Below, in pieces: positions 22,388 to 34,629 of a stretch of DNA of 64,000 nucleotides. The notes under the pieces were generated by a model. That model did no database searches. It was not told the origin of the DNA and saw nothing but the letters and a program-made list of their open reading frames with translations. The DNA is from Limnoperna fortunei (Eukaryota > Mollusca > Bivalvia > Mytilida > Modiolidae), in the NCBI GenBank assembly GCA_944474755.1, contig OX104115.1:67494993-67558992 (forward strand), written 5' to 3'. Both the position numbers and the translations under genes were made by a program. How positions within the stretch are numbered: position 1 is the first letter of the stretch; the number at the start of each line of letters is the position of its first letter.

Positions 22388-23870
22388 TGTAGGTAATCAA
22401 AATTAACGACTAAAAGTTGCTGCGAAAGGGGTGATTTATATTTGCCAAATTATTTGATAAAATGCACATGCGCTGTGTCGATAAATATATAAGTGTGATA
22501 GACGGACCATGTTTTCCTGAATAGATTCATCGTGCACAAAATGAATGACCAAGTGATAATATTGATATAGCAGATCATGCTTGTACTGAAGGATCGGACA
22601 AAGAAGAATTGGAATGGCGCATTTCATTTTCCATCGATGACAAACTACTGATACATTCTTTTAGTCATACAGAGCTACTATGTTATGGGCTTGTGCACAT
22701 TTTGTTAAAGGAAAAACAAAGCGATACCCGATTTAAAAATTACTTTGCTCCTATTTTCTGAAAATAATTGTATTCTGGGTGTCCGAAGAACTACCGTAAT
22801 CAGAATGGAAACCAGCTAAATTAATATATTGTTTCTTAAGATGTTTCGAACAACTCAATCATGCGTTGAATATTAAATTTGTCCGCATAACTGTATACCC
22901 CAAAATAATTTGTTTCAAATAGATCTGAATTAATGTTTCACTAGAAAATCTAAATATAATCCAGAGATATGGATGACGGTTCCCCATATTTGTCAGAACA
23001 ATTATCAAAATCAGCTGTAATTTCTGCTACATGTATACCAGGCATGGAATTTCAAGAGCCACTTAATGATTCATTTCAAGAGTATATCATACAGATATTG
23101 ACTTCTACAATATAATAAGTTTTTTGATTGTCTAACAAATTGGATTATAAAAAGGCAATAAAAGTGATAAAACAACATAAATCGCTTAGTATTAAAGCTC
23201 ATTTTGGTCTTATTAATATCAAAATTATTTCATAATTCGGTTCAATCCGTACCTTTAACTGGAAACAAAGGAAACACATGTCATCTTCTTAGCAGACACT
23301 ATGATGTTTGATGTTGGCTTCATTTTTATATAAAACGAAACAATACAGACCAGACTAGCACTGAATATAATGTCAAATTCCTTGTCACAGTGCACTCCGA
23401 AAAAAGTGCTTCACAAAACCCTCTCTGAAGAACATTATCAATTACTAAAGAAATGCTAAAATCTGTGGTTGCTACGCACCAGAAAGGTTTTAATATTACC
23501 TGCTTTATATTTTGAAGATAAATCTTAATTAATTCCAGAAGAACTAGGGCTGGAAGCTTAAGTACAAAATAAGATACAGCTCTACCCACCAGTAGCATTT
23601 AACCATTTTCTACGTTTTTGGTGTTATTGTCATTTTGGCGATATCAGACAGTGCCGTACGTGTTTACGGGATATGAATCTAACAATAACAGAAAATTTCG
23701 TAAACAACTCTATATTGGAAGCGGAAGCGTATAATTTTCTAGGCATTGCTGGGCAGTTGTTAGGAGACAGTAAATATGCAAAACGGGCATTTTTGAACTC
23801 CACCAAAAGACAACTCTGCTTTACACCGCCTAAAAATGAGGAATATTTCACTAAAGTAAAAACAGTTTAA
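22388..23870 (+). pseudogene. Mab-21/cGAS-like pseudogene B, 5' truncated
   Basis: Decayed relative of the gene at 11209-13133 and close sister of pseudogene A. The match starts abruptly near 22388 (gtaatcaaaattaacgac), so the nucleotidyltransferase motif is missing. It shares with A the deletion around gaatagattcatcgtgc (22520). Readable pieces include LEWRISFS (22610), HTELLCYGLVH (22670), KQYRP (23340) and, unlike A, the C-terminal TPR-like part to 23870 (FLGIAGQLLGDSKYAKRAFL at about 23740). Many indels and stops separate the pieces. Confidence 0.9.
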
Positions 23871-24061
23871 TCAAATACATGTAGTCCCCCAACTGTCGTC
23901 AAACTTATAGCGCAATTGCAAAAATAGAACTTGAAAATGCTTTATAACAGAAAAAAATTCAATAGTACTGTATTGTCACAGAAACTGTTATGATAATTTT
24001 TATGGTTAGTGATTGATGCACGAATTTTTATAATTCATTTTATGCACGTAAAATTTAAAGC

Positions 24062-24490
24062 TGGACCATACTGTGAGGGATAACAATGCGCGACCCACAG
24101 TGCCCAGCCCGTCTCTAGGTGGCGTATAAGAGATTTCGTTGGAGTTGTCAGATCATAATAAGGAAAACCTGATCACGGATAACAGCGGGCAACGTGTTTG
24201 GAGAGTGCCACGCTCCTTGCACGCTTAAGACTCCTTTTTTAGATTTCGATCGATAAAAGAAGGTTTGTTGTAGCCGCTACGAAAGACCAAATTTTCGGTC
24301 CCTTACCATACCTTATACTTCTCCAGTGGCATTCAAAATTTTTGTTCTTTGGTCCATCGTTCCCGAATTGATTTATGTTGTGTTTACTCGTTCTTGCCCT
24401 AAATATAGCCGAATACTGCTCGTTGGACGTAAAGGAAACATCTAATCAATCAATCAATTAATCAACCAATCAATCAATCAATCAATCAAA
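24062..24490 (+). mobile_element. SINE-B copy with TCAA tail
   Basis: Carries cataataaggaaaacctgatc, caacgtgtttggagagtgcc, tagccgctac, ccagtggcattc, aatatagccgaatactgctc, ggacgtaaaggaaacatc and an imperfect (TCAA)n tail of about 45 bases. Its 5' end is less well defined. Confidence 0.8.
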
Positions 24491-24594
24491 TTTAATGACA
24501 TTCGACTTACAACTCTTTTGAAAATCGGCATCTTGTACCCAATACAGCGTCAACCCGTCTGTAAATGGAAAATATCTTTGTCTTCCAAGAGTCT

Positions 24595-24799
24595 ATTTTT
24601 GATCACATGCCTGTCGAAGCTTGGGATACAGGTACATGCCTTTTTGTTGGCAGGGTGTGCTCGACTCTAACCTTAACTGGAGACAAAGACGGTCAGTTTC
24701 CTGCTTTGATTTCTCTGGGTACTAAGGCTTTTCCCCCCAAAAAAACTAGAAACCATAATAAGGTTACATAATTGCGGAAGTGGCGTTAAAACCTTAATT
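24595..24799 (+). repeat. SINE-A, decayed copy
   Basis: Recognised by ggcagggtgtgctcgactctaa, ctgggtactaaggct, aaaaaaactagaaacc and agtggcgttaaaacctt. The tRNA head is barely readable (gatcacatgcctgtc). Confidence 0.6.
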
Positions 24800-25860
24800 A
24801 GCCATGTACAAATATTATAATGAGTTGTTCAAACACATTTTACTTGCTCAGAAATATTAGTTACAGAATTTACATTTTATACATTGTTAGTAAATTTCAT
24901 ACAGGATAAGATTTCAACCATAACTGCTCTGATGTGTATATTGGCATCGGCGTAGAAAGTTCCTATATTATTTTATGAGATGTTGATCTAATGATGAAAA
25001 ATTTTAATACATCTTTTTTGGTCGAATTGTCTCAGATGCATGTAAAAAGAGTTATTTTGCAATCTCGCAGTATCAAAGATTATCAAAATGTTATCTTGTA
25101 CAAGTTTGTGTAAAATGCCGTCTGCTGATGCGTTATTTTAGTAGTAAAGTTAAAATGAACAAATTAAGGCAAATGAGAGTAGAGAAAGCTATGTATTAAA
25201 AGTCTAGAGACCCAGTATTCAGTATTAGATATGTGAGTTTCCACGTCCACTTGCTAAACTATTGATATACCAAGTAAAAAGATATGTTATGTAGAAACAT
25301 ATCCAACTTAATGTCAAAAGAAAGTTCTTCGAAAATATAGTTATCTGTTACAAGCAATAAATTAAACATTTTTACTCAAATGATCGTAGGATTTAGCATG
25401 ACTTGTCATGGAATGATAATGTGACAAAGCAATTGATCACCCACAACAATTTTAAATGTATATATATATATATATATATATATTTGTACGCTCCTTACTA
25501 CTTGTTTGCAGTTAGTTCAACCCTATTACGTCTTTTATCTGAAAATATGAAAATAAACTTTAATGCTGAAAACAATTCATGAAGATAGTTTTGAGGATTC
25601 AACATTGTTGCACGTTAGAATGTCGAAAATGTCAACTGTTTGGCAGAGTGGATCGTGGTTATTGATTCTAAAGAATCTAATTAAGAACACAAACGGAGAA
25701 ACCAGAAAGATATCTCTTTATAACCGCTATTATTTAATAATTCCAAAGTAACATTTATGCCAGAAATATGTACCATTTAACAATGTATCTCATAGTCTAA
25801 TATATGTAAATTTGCAAATGATCTGTAATTGTAACTATAACACACATGGCATTGTCTTAA
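24800..25860. other. Intergenic stretch with a TA microsatellite
   Basis: A (TA)n run of about 25 bases sits at 25458-25482. No gene is supported; a 62-codon open frame at 25563-25751 lacks any recognisable motif. Confidence 0.4.
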
Positions 25861-26005
25861 GAGTAAAGCTCGATAGGTGTTAAATTCGAGGCAGGCAATG
25901 TTTCCTTAGAGTAAAGCTCGATAGGTGTTAAATTCGAGGCAGGCAATGTTTCCTTAGAGTAAAGCTCGATAGGTGTTAAATTCGAGGCAGGCAATGTTTC
26001 CTTAG
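25861..26005 (+). repeat. 48-bp minisatellite, three identical units
   Basis: Units start at 25861, 25909 and 25957, each beginning gagtaaagctcgataggtgt and ending gcaatgtttcctta. I see no difference between the three, so the expansion is recent or the units are homogenised. Confidence 0.95.
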
Positions 26006-26106
26006 CACCTAAATGCATCCATGGTTTTTAATGGGTTTAGATTACTTTCCTTTTTTCATATATTATATGTTTGTCTGAATCCAGATTTTTTATCGCCTCT
26101 TTACTT

Positions 26107-26372
26107 AGGGACCGACCATTTAACTTGCAGGGGGGTTGGGCTTGGTTTTTTCCTAAAAAAATATTTTGAAAATGATTTTTGATGAAAAAAAAATATTTTG
26201 GAAGCAGAGGGTAAGAAAAAAAAATATTCTGAAGAAGGATTTCTGCTATAAAAAATAATGCTAATAATGAAAAAAAAAATTCTATCGCGACGCCTTCAAA
26301 AAATAAATATTTTTTCTGACCAAAACAAAAAACCAAGGCCCCCACCCCTTCAAGTTAAATGGTCTGTCCCTT
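26107..26372. mobile_element. MITE-like fold-back element
   Basis: Long inverted ends: agggaccgaccatttaactt on the left pairs with the complement of aagttaaatggtctgtccct on the right, and the similarity continues through ggggggttgggcttggtttt against ccaaggcccccacccctt. The interior is poly-A-rich. Flanks share TTA. Non-coding; the open frame on the minus strand through it is incidental. Confidence 0.8.
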
Positions 26373-26558
26373 ATTGTAGTTCGGTCAGTTTCTCTATTAT
26401 TATGATATAGGTGTTATGCTTACTAATTTTTAAGTTCCATTAGGACATATTAATGATTAAATTAGGCTGTATAATAGAAAAGTGTCATGGAAATTATGTA
26501 GTCTAGAAGGTTCAAAATTTGTCCTTAGCGGCAACAACCCCATGTTTATGATCAATAT

Positions 26559-26774
26559 TTATGTGTAATTATTTAAAAGTAGGTTGTATCCAAGATATTT
26601 ACGCCAATTTTTATTTTTAACGTTTCTTCGACACTTTTCCAATGTCCATTTATTAGAACTACCGACAAAGCTTACAAATAATTTTATACTTACGTGTTTG
26701 ATGTACAGGACAGTTATGATGTTTACCACAATCAAAATCAAGTAACCTAAATATTGTACCAGGTTAAGGAATTC
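26559..26774 (-). CDS. CPES paralog 1, third exon
   Basis: Acceptor aattctag precedes gaattc at 26774; the frame reads EFLNLVQYLGYLIL and continues hydrophobic to IKH. Directly after IKH comes gtaagta (26693 downwards). If not spliced, the frame runs 45 more codons to a stop at 26559, but that part has a basic, low-complexity look and does not match paralog 2. Confidence 0.8.
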   Translation of the reverse strand, partial: EFLNLVQYLGYLILIVVNIITVLYIKHVSIKLFVSFVGSSNKWTLEKCRRNVKNKNWRKYLGYNLLLNNYT

Positions 26775-29700
26775 CTAGAATTTACAAAAACTATATTGTT
26801 TGTTAACTAGTGATAAATATTCTATAAAAAAATGTAATTTTTCATGCATGGTTCCCTCTTTCATTTACTTTTGAGGGAAGATGTTTTTTTAATGAGAACA
26901 CAATATGGTTCTGTAACGTCAGGTTGAAAAAATTCGACGTTAGTACAGCTGAAGTAAAAAAAAGTCTAATTGGAACAACACAGTCTTATTACGATTGATA
27001 ATTGGAACGTATATTCAATAAGGTGTCAAGACACTAAAGGGGACCAATCAAATTTGGAACATATAAGAAAATAGTACTTAAAAACAAAATAGTCCTGTTT
27101 ATCTTAGTGTATATTAAAAACTACTAACTGGATTTTAATGAATGAAAGTTTTTCTGAAAGGTGAATATATTAGAAAAATTTTGAGTCCTAACTTGCTCTG
27201 TTCTAATGGTGTTTAGTATGTTTTATGTCACATGCACTACATGACCTATAAACCAAGATTTTCTGAAAAGAAAGAGCTATTTTTAGAGTGGGGTTTACCC
27301 CGGAAGCTGGTTTTCTCTTGGAAGGTTTTAAAGAGGTCATGAAATTTTGAGAGAACATAGGCCTGTCACGTATGATTCAGGATATATATGATGTCGGTCA
27401 AGTTGCACTTAAGGTAAAAGAGCTGCTCTAATTAAAAAAATAACAAATTTAGTAGAAAATCTTAAAGAATTGGATTAGTGTTTACACACCATAAAATGAC
27501 GAGCATACATTTTTGTGTCAATTTTATTTGCTTTACATGCAGTTACATACCTTATTTAGTTTCAAAACCAATGACCATTAAAAGGGTCCTCGTAGAGCAA
27601 TTTGGAAATTTTAAAACACTTGGAAGACATATTAGAATCAATTCTAAAATGGGCTCTATGTGAACTAGAACATGGCGTGACCTTATATTTGTCTTCATTT
27701 TATACCTCTCTATAGCTCGGTCTAAAATATTGACAAATATTAGGTCTGACCATGTTCTTATTTTCTTAGAGCCCGCATGCAGTACTCATAAGTAGAATTA
27801 AGATCGTCAGGCTTAAAGGGAACTACCAATTTTAACTGTGGTCTTGTGGTAGTCCCACCAAAAAACAGTATCCAATTCAAGTTCCCTTCATTAAAAAGAT
27901 GTAAATTCTGTGCACATTTTAAAAATCTACGGCAGATATTTTGGCGTTTTGTAATATAAAAGAACTAAATATAGTGTTTTACCATAATGGCATACCTTTA
28001 TTAGGAAGACCCGATAGTTAGAGAAATGACGTCATGCTTAGCAATTGTACGATTTCTTTAATACTGTAAAATCGTGATGTTGAGTTCTTTGGTGGCTTTT
28101 GTTGTAAGGTTTTTATGTGGACCTCCTGCTCGAACATTATAATATTATACACTTAAAAACCACAAAAATTAAACTCTTTTTTGTAATACCTTGTGCAGGT
28201 AAAACGACATAAAATTGCCTATAAATAAAGAAAAAATGTAAATCACTAACTAACTGAACATACCCAAATTTTATCAATAAAAATAGCGACCAAATATATC
28301 TGAAGCAAGGACTGACCACAAAACAATCTCCATAGATACATCACACACCATGTAGAGAAAGTATGTAATACAGATGTTTGTAAGGCCTGTAAACAAGAAT
28401 GTAAAAATGTTAATCAAGCTGTTCAGAGCTTTCCTTGATGTCTTGAGGTGTAATTGGTTGGCTTAATATTTTTTATGAAATATTGTTGTGTTATTATTTG
28501 CCTAATTATGACACTTATCAGATACTTTAAGTTGTAACACTTTCCGCAAAAAAGAAAATTAGGTAGTAGAAGTTTAGAATATTAAACGTTGCTGTTATCA
28601 GTAACTGCTGTAGTTGAGACCAACACAGATATACTGTATAACTGTATATTTAACAGAAAATACTGATGTAGACGTAGGCAACTTGGCATATACATGGTAG
28701 CGTCCTCAGTGGCACAAGTGGGTTAAAGTAGTCAGTAATCTACTAGTGATCAACACTGGCAACACTAAGGTGGCTGGCTCGAACATCACTGCAAGCAGTG
28801 ATTGGCTCAACGCAAGGTTTAATAGACAAAGATTGCTAGGTTTCTTGCCGTTCTACTCTCCCCGTCCCCAATACAACCTAGACTCCGAGGTATAGCTGAA
28901 AAATTGCTAAAAGTGTCGTTAAACGTATTCAAACCAACAAACATATACAGTGTTATCATCGTTCTTGTTCACTGTCAGCGTGAGACATTAGTTTATAATT
29001 ATTGTTTCAAAGCATGAAACTTATGTGTTTGCATATGTATTCAGTGCAACATAAACCTGAGCTCTGAAGAAATCTTTAACTTACTTATTATGTAATAACC
29101 AAACCAAAAACATATTATGACATGACCTTTTTATATATGATTACGCACGTATGCATACGTCTTCTTTTACATCAAAAGTCCATTACAATACACATTTTTT
29201 ATGCAATTTTATACAACTGCAAGTGCTTGTATAGCCAATTAACATTTTATTTGAAACGCCCTTGTTTCTACTTACTGTTTGTTCACTTGTTTCGAGGCGT
29301 GTTTGGAAAACATTTTCCATATCTTCTACTCTTTTGTCCCAACTTGCAGATGCAATTGCTATTTGGAATCCAAAGCAAAACACCTTCCATACAATTTGTT
29401 TTGTATTGTAATACGATAAGTTTTTCTTTGCTTGTTCGTTAGTATTTTTACATTCATGAGGTAAAAAACTGTCAAGTTCTACTCTTGATGTCGATCGAGA
29501 TTTGCGCAAATATAGAATAGTTCCAATACACAAAGCAACGGCGCCGACAACATCACTAAAAACATCCATAAAATAACCAAATGATCCACGCGTGGATTTG
29601 TAAACAAAGTCGCTGTTATGACTACGGTAGATAGCGCCATCTAAAGCGTCCAACCACATTTTTACCTCATACATCAAAACCCCTTTTCGTCGGTCGTAGA

Positions 29701-30069
29701 GATTGTCGGATGATATATAATTAGCCGCAATTAAACCTACTATCAAATGAGCCACGGTCATCATATTTGCTGTGATAAAGTAAAATCTTTTGCTAAATCC
29801 TGTCAAGACTTCTAAACCTTCTGCTGTCAGGTATAGAACGTAATGGTTAGTTTGATCGGTCATTAGCAGCTTCGCAGATAATGGATGAAAAACGGAAAAG
29901 GACCCGTTTCGGTTTTGTGCAGTCAGTGTTATCGTTTGTAAAGACGCGTACGTTAAAATATCCATGATGAAATAAAAGCTGAATAATGCAAGGAAAAAAG
30001 GAAATATAACATTACAAGATTTCATCCTAATACTGTATGCACGAATATTTGATTCACTCGGAGAACTAT
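26694..30069 (-). CDS. Ceramide phosphoethanolamine synthase-like, paralog 1
   Basis: CDP-alcohol phosphotransferase of the CPES type, which moves phosphoethanolamine from CDP-ethanolamine to ceramide in the Golgi lumen (known from Drosophila). Exons: 29276-30069 (first usable ATG at 30025), 28264-28386, and one starting at 26774. The catalytic signature is in exon 1: D-x2-DG-x2-YR, 15 residues, then G-x3-D-x3-D (DALDGAIYR and GYFMDVFSD), with Tyr where other CDP-alcohol enzymes have Ala, as in CPES. Hydrophobic segments occur near the start (FPFFLALFSFYFIMDI), before and after the motif, and in exons 2 and 3, fitting a multi-pass membrane protein. Both internal junctions are phase 0 with gtaagt or gtatgt donors. 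An acceptor (ttgttcttgcag) stands before 30069, so an upstream exon exists or the 5' UTR is spliced. The 3' end is open: exon 3 either stops at 26559 or splices at 26694. Confidence 0.88.
28264..28386 (-). CDS. CPES paralog 1, second exon (41 codons)
   Basis: Acceptor gtttacag and donor gtatgt bound a phase-0 exon reading ALQTSVLHTFSTW, then VMYLWRLFCGQSLLQIY and ending DKIW. It aligns without gaps to 36500-36622 of paralog 2. Confidence 0.9.
28700..28945 (+). repeat. SINE-A, decayed copy in CPES paralog 1 intron
   Basis: Recognised by cctcagtggcacaagtgggtta, gtggctggctcgaacatcactgc, tagctgaaaaattgctaaaag and gtcgttaaacgtattcaaacc. It lies in the intron between exons 1 and 2, antisense to the gene. 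Confidence 0.7.
29276..30069 (-). CDS. CPES paralog 1, catalytic exon
   Basis: From acceptor to donor gtaagt (29275 downwards). The ATG at 30025 begins MKSCNVIFPFF; 15 codons before it also stay open to the acceptor. It ends ETSEQT at the same place as paralog 2 (DPKKT). Confidence 0.88.
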
Positions 30070-32277
30070 CTGCAAGAACAAAAGGCAAATTGGAAAGCAC
30101 ATAAGGTATACAAGTTTTTTTAGAGTATTTTTCGTTTACTTTGATAATGAAATATGTTTTTCTTTTATTCTAAAGAGATTTCATAACAAAACCGTAAACA
30201 AATATTTAATAAAAGTCAATTAATTTTTATCTTGTTGCATAACCAAACGCATCAGAACGGTTTGTATGTTGTTATGCCTGACCTGCAAAGCTCCAAACAG
30301 GATTTGATGCTTTTTCCAACAACATAGCTTTACGTTAGCAATGATGTGTACTTGGATAATTATGACCTTCACCGTTCCTACGTCTAAGATATCATGTGAT
30401 GAAACACACACCTTTGGTAGTTCGTGATTGTAAATATTAGCAAATAGGATGCCACTTTGTTTCTCATGCACATTTCTTCTATGTGACACTAATCTTAAAT
30501 AGTGTTTACGATTAGAAAAAAATCAAACTGAAGATTTTCCTGTATCTGTTTAAAATTTAAATTTAAATTTCTAAAAATTTCATTAAATAATCGAAATAAT
30601 TCCTGTCCTCATTTTATTAATTAGTTTAATATAGGTAAGCGTCGTATTAATCATATACTACTCGTTAACGATCATAGCAAAATATTCATGGATATATTTC
30701 ATATCCATATTTTAATAATAAAAAATCATAAAATATGTATAGCCATAAACTATTTTATTTTATTTTATAACGGTTAACATTAAATATCCAATATTACATA
30801 TACTATATTCGTCTGCACCTCAGGCCAATACACAAGTCTTGGACCAATAACTAGGCCAATAAAGAAATCCTCACGTAATGATTGGATAGTAGTGTTGAGC
30901 TATAAACAAATAAATTTCATCCGAGAGTTACCATACATAATGACAATAAAACTGTTTCAAATATTGAACTCTTATCTTCACACGATGAGTCGCTAACTTT
31001 ATAAATAAAAGTCGTTCTGTTATTTAATTATAATGATTTCTACCAGTCTATATACTGTTAAATGTTAGGTGGACCGCTGTGAGCTCCAACCATCACTTAA
31101 CAGTGCCACTATATCACTTTAATCTATTGAATCGGCTGATTGATTGGTCGCTGTTTCACTTCTTACATTTACCTATTTGATTTGAGCTATTTTTTTTCTG
31201 TTGATTTTTAGTCTAATTTCTTTTGATATTAAAAAAAAATGTTACATGTAACGACAAAAGTAAACTTACCACATCAGATTTCCGCGCATATTGCTATGTT
31301 TAACTACTAAAATATTTCGTCTTCTTCTAAAACTTATTTTACAAATCAATGCAAATTGTTTTGCGTTTAATATTTTATGTGAATATAAATGCCTTTTCTG
31401 CATGGCACCGTATATTGCCAAACTCGTTGTGTTTAATTATTAATGAAAGTAAATATTCGAAAACCACTGTCTGACACAAAGAAGAACATGCATCGATTGG
31501 AAAGCTGTTGTACACCATTTGATCCAAAATACATAAAACACAACTGTTCACAATGCTTAGTTTGATGTGTACTATGCAGTTTGACATATAGTAATGAAAT
31601 TCCATAGATCAACGTTACTCCTCATGTTCACGTTTACGGTATTGCGACTTTTTCGCTAAAACAATTTTGTAAAACTCCAAGACTTAGCTAGCTGCTTTAA
31701 ACCATTTTTCGATAACGTTTATGTACTTTCTGCAGTTAAATACTACAGTATTATTGTATTTTGTCAAATTCCTGTTCCTTTATTGTGAGAATTTTCATTA
31801 TTTATGCGTCCTTATTCTTCCGTTAATACCGATTTCTGGTACAGATCAGCTTACGTGCAATCATCTGTATTCCTTGCATCATCTAATCAAATCGCCGGAA
31901 ACACGAACATTGTTATGGTAACAAAAGAACGTTCTTGTTTACGGCGTTCTGATTGGATGTCGGATATTAAACAATGGAAAATCTATAGGCTATCGCAATA
32001 TGATAGTTGCTGAGATATGTAAATATTTACTTTCATGTGCTTTTGGGAAAGCCTGTGTGATCTCCACTCCCGGAAAGACATAAAATTTCTTATACTCTTA
32101 AGATCGCCAGGTCTTTTCCAAAAAACGTACCTAAGAACCTATTAATCTCTGAAATGTGTTACTCTTTTAAAGTCATTTTATTGCATAAAAGTTTTCAATA
32201 TGACTAACTTTTTTCTTTATTTTTTACAAGTCCTTTTTGAGTTCTTTAAAAACTTGTATAATACACTTTTAGTAATT
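30070..32277. other. Region between CPES paralog 1 and a SINE, nothing recognised
   Basis: This would hold the upstream exon and promoter of paralog 1, but I cannot identify either with confidence. Only short incidental frames and AT-rich runs are visible. Confidence 0.35.
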
Positions 32278-32492
32278 TTTCAGCTACATCATTGCTTTTT
32301 TTTGGGGGGGGGGGGAGGCGGAGGAAGCCGCAGTGCCTAGTGAAAACCGGACCTACGGCAGGAAAACTGACAAAAATTGTAAATTAAAGTTGTAGTCGAG
32401 CACTTAGGCTCGAATCCGCATTTTCAGTGTTAAAAGCCAACGTGATCAACAGTAGATGACGAACTACCTTTAATAATCCTTTGGCCACCGGA
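32278..32492 (-). repeat. SINE-A, diverged copy
   Basis: Minus-strand copy: ggaggaagccgcagtgcc, acctacggcaggaaaactg, tagtcgagcac, ggctcgaatccgc and the head complement ttggccaccgga are visible. A T-run followed by a run of about 12 G replaces part of the core. Confidence 0.7.
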
Positions 32493-33013
32493 TCTCTACT
32501 GGTGTTATTGAGACAGATTTATTTATTTGGTATCTCTACATTGAAATATAATATTATATCAATCTGAGACTTTAAAAAAATGATACGAAAATAAATGGTA
32601 AAAATAATTTATTTGTAAATTAAGTCCTATTGACGCCAAGCAACCGAAATGTTTATGACGCACGAGAATAAATTTCTGTAAGTATCAATGAGATGTATGA
32701 CCTAGACATAATTTTTAGAGCACGTTATCGGAAGTTTTATCAACGGTGATAATTGGTGTGCGAACAATGTCTATCACTAAAAACTCAACTTAAAGCCGTT
32801 TCCAATGGTTCAACCCAATATTTTGCGTATTTATGAACTTTTAAGAGATCATTAATTAACGTGGAGGAAGTTGGGGGTTTTCCGGAATTGTTTTTGATAG
32901 AAACATTTTTCATCCAGTCTCCGGAAAGAAAGTTTTTTGTTTTTGCAAAATCCCGTTTTCTTTATATAATTTTTTGAGAAACATAGAGGCCAAAACAAAC
33001 AGCGTCAAATGAT

Positions 33014-33073
33014 GGCACAGTAAAATAAAGGGATAGTACAGTAAAATAAAGGGATAGTACAGTAAAATAAAGA
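33014..33073 (+). repeat. 21-bp minisatellite, three units
   Basis: The unit cagtaaaataaagggatagta occurs twice in full and a third time with its end changed to aaagaaaatg. Confidence 0.85.
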
Positions 33074-33202
33074 AAATGAATACCCAAACATATTCACACA
33101 AACACAACTATATAAAAGACAAAGACAAAAAACTCTATTTAAAGTCGGTACATAACAACATAAAACTCTTCAAAGGCGCATATAAAGAGAATGTAAGTAT
33201 CA

Positions 33203-33310
33203 ATGAGTCGAGCACATGGGCTCGAATCCGCATCCTCGGTGTTGGAAGCCAACGCGATCAAAAGTAGATGAATAACTACCTTTAATAACCACTTGGTCCC
33301 CGGAGCCCTC
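33203..33310 (-). repeat. SINE-A head fragment
   Basis: Contains gagtcgagcac, gggctcgaatccgcatcctc, gatcaaaagtagatgaa and ccacttggtccccgg, the tRNA-like end only. It resembles the head of the copy at 32278-32492, including ctttaataa, so the two may descend from the same subfamily. Confidence 0.65.
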
Positions 33311-34629
33311 GTGGGGTTATTAAGACAAATATATTCATTTAGTAGCTTGCTGCTTGGTGGAACTACTATAGACTAAAAGTCAAGAAGTACCCAAACATCG
33401 AGAGATATTTTTGTATGCTGGAAGAATGATACCAGAGTGGAAACATCAGCTGATGCTCACATAGGTTGAAAACAATATTTCAGTTATATGGTGAAAATAC
33501 TCAACCTTCGGAAAGAAAATGTACTATTTGACAACAATCTTTCAGCTATGTCCTTAAATAGATACCTCAATTAAATATATTGTTTTTTAGTGCAATGTTT
33601 AAATTTTTAGAGGTTAATAATCTTTAAACACTTGAAGGTTAAAACAATTTAGTCATATATTTATATAAAAACAAGGTCTACTTGCAAAGTATAAATTATT
33701 TTACAGGTATTCCGGAAACGTCTACTCTCGAAGAGGTTACCTTATTACACTATGAGGTAATATTTAATTTGTCAGTTACTGATTATTTATCATACGTGTG
33801 AAATAAATAATTTGCATATAGCTTTGTTGTTAATAAAATACAATGGTTGCAGGATAAATAAAACAAGTTATTTGTGCCATAAAAGAAACATAGTGTTATC
33901 ATGGCTAGTTGATTCCTGTTCAAAACGTATGGAGCTCGATTTTGTATGTGGTAATGTTTGTTACTTCATTGTTGATATATCTTCATCAACCGCTGTTTGC
34001 CCAGGCTTCCTAAGTTACCTCTGAAAGATTGGTAATGACAGCATAAGGATAATCTGGATCTAGTTCTACTGATCAAGACATATACAGTATACAGTGTTTT
34101 AGGAGAAAAAGAAACGGGAAAAAAACGAAAAAAAAAACACATGTTCCCATTGCATTTGTTTTCAGCACATTCAAAAACATATGGAAGACAAGACGACAGC
34201 ATGAATAATGCTTTAATATGCAAATTTAATAAATGGCAAGATTTTATACTCTCATAAATAAACCAACGTTTTCAAAAGCAGAAATTGCTTTACTGCTTTC
34301 AATGCGAAATCTTCAGTTTTTTCTTCAAAAGCATTTTGAAGTAAGGTTGGCCAATGGACTAGATCTTTAATGTTGTATACCTCACTGTACCGTATGGCCG
34401 AACAGTGTTCCTATTTACAGATTTTTCACTTGATTTACAATGTATCACACAAATAGGACGAGTATATCCAAACACAAAATAATACAAATTTTTAGTTAAT
34501 ACCAATAACGGCTTTCATCTGCAAATAAAAGGTTAAAAAATATAGTTATCCATCTTTGTAGGTAGTTTCATATCCTGTAATGAGCATCATACAATTGACA
34601 TTAATTGGGCTGTTATTGCGTTTGTAATG
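33311..34629. other. Intergenic stretch, nothing recognised
   Basis: A purine-rich run (about 34100-34135) is the only notable composition. No gene is supported. Confidence 0.35.

Noticed and set aside
26037..26345. 102-codon Phe/Lys-rich minus-strand frame
   Set aside because: It translates the poly-A-rich interior and arms of the fold-back element at 26107-26372.
29183..29275. Extension of the synthase frame beyond the donor
   Set aside because: The conserved gtaagt at the same place as in paralog 2 and loss of similarity show that it is intron.
29122..29442. 106-codon plus-strand frame
   Set aside because: It lies antisense over the real synthase exon on the minus strand.
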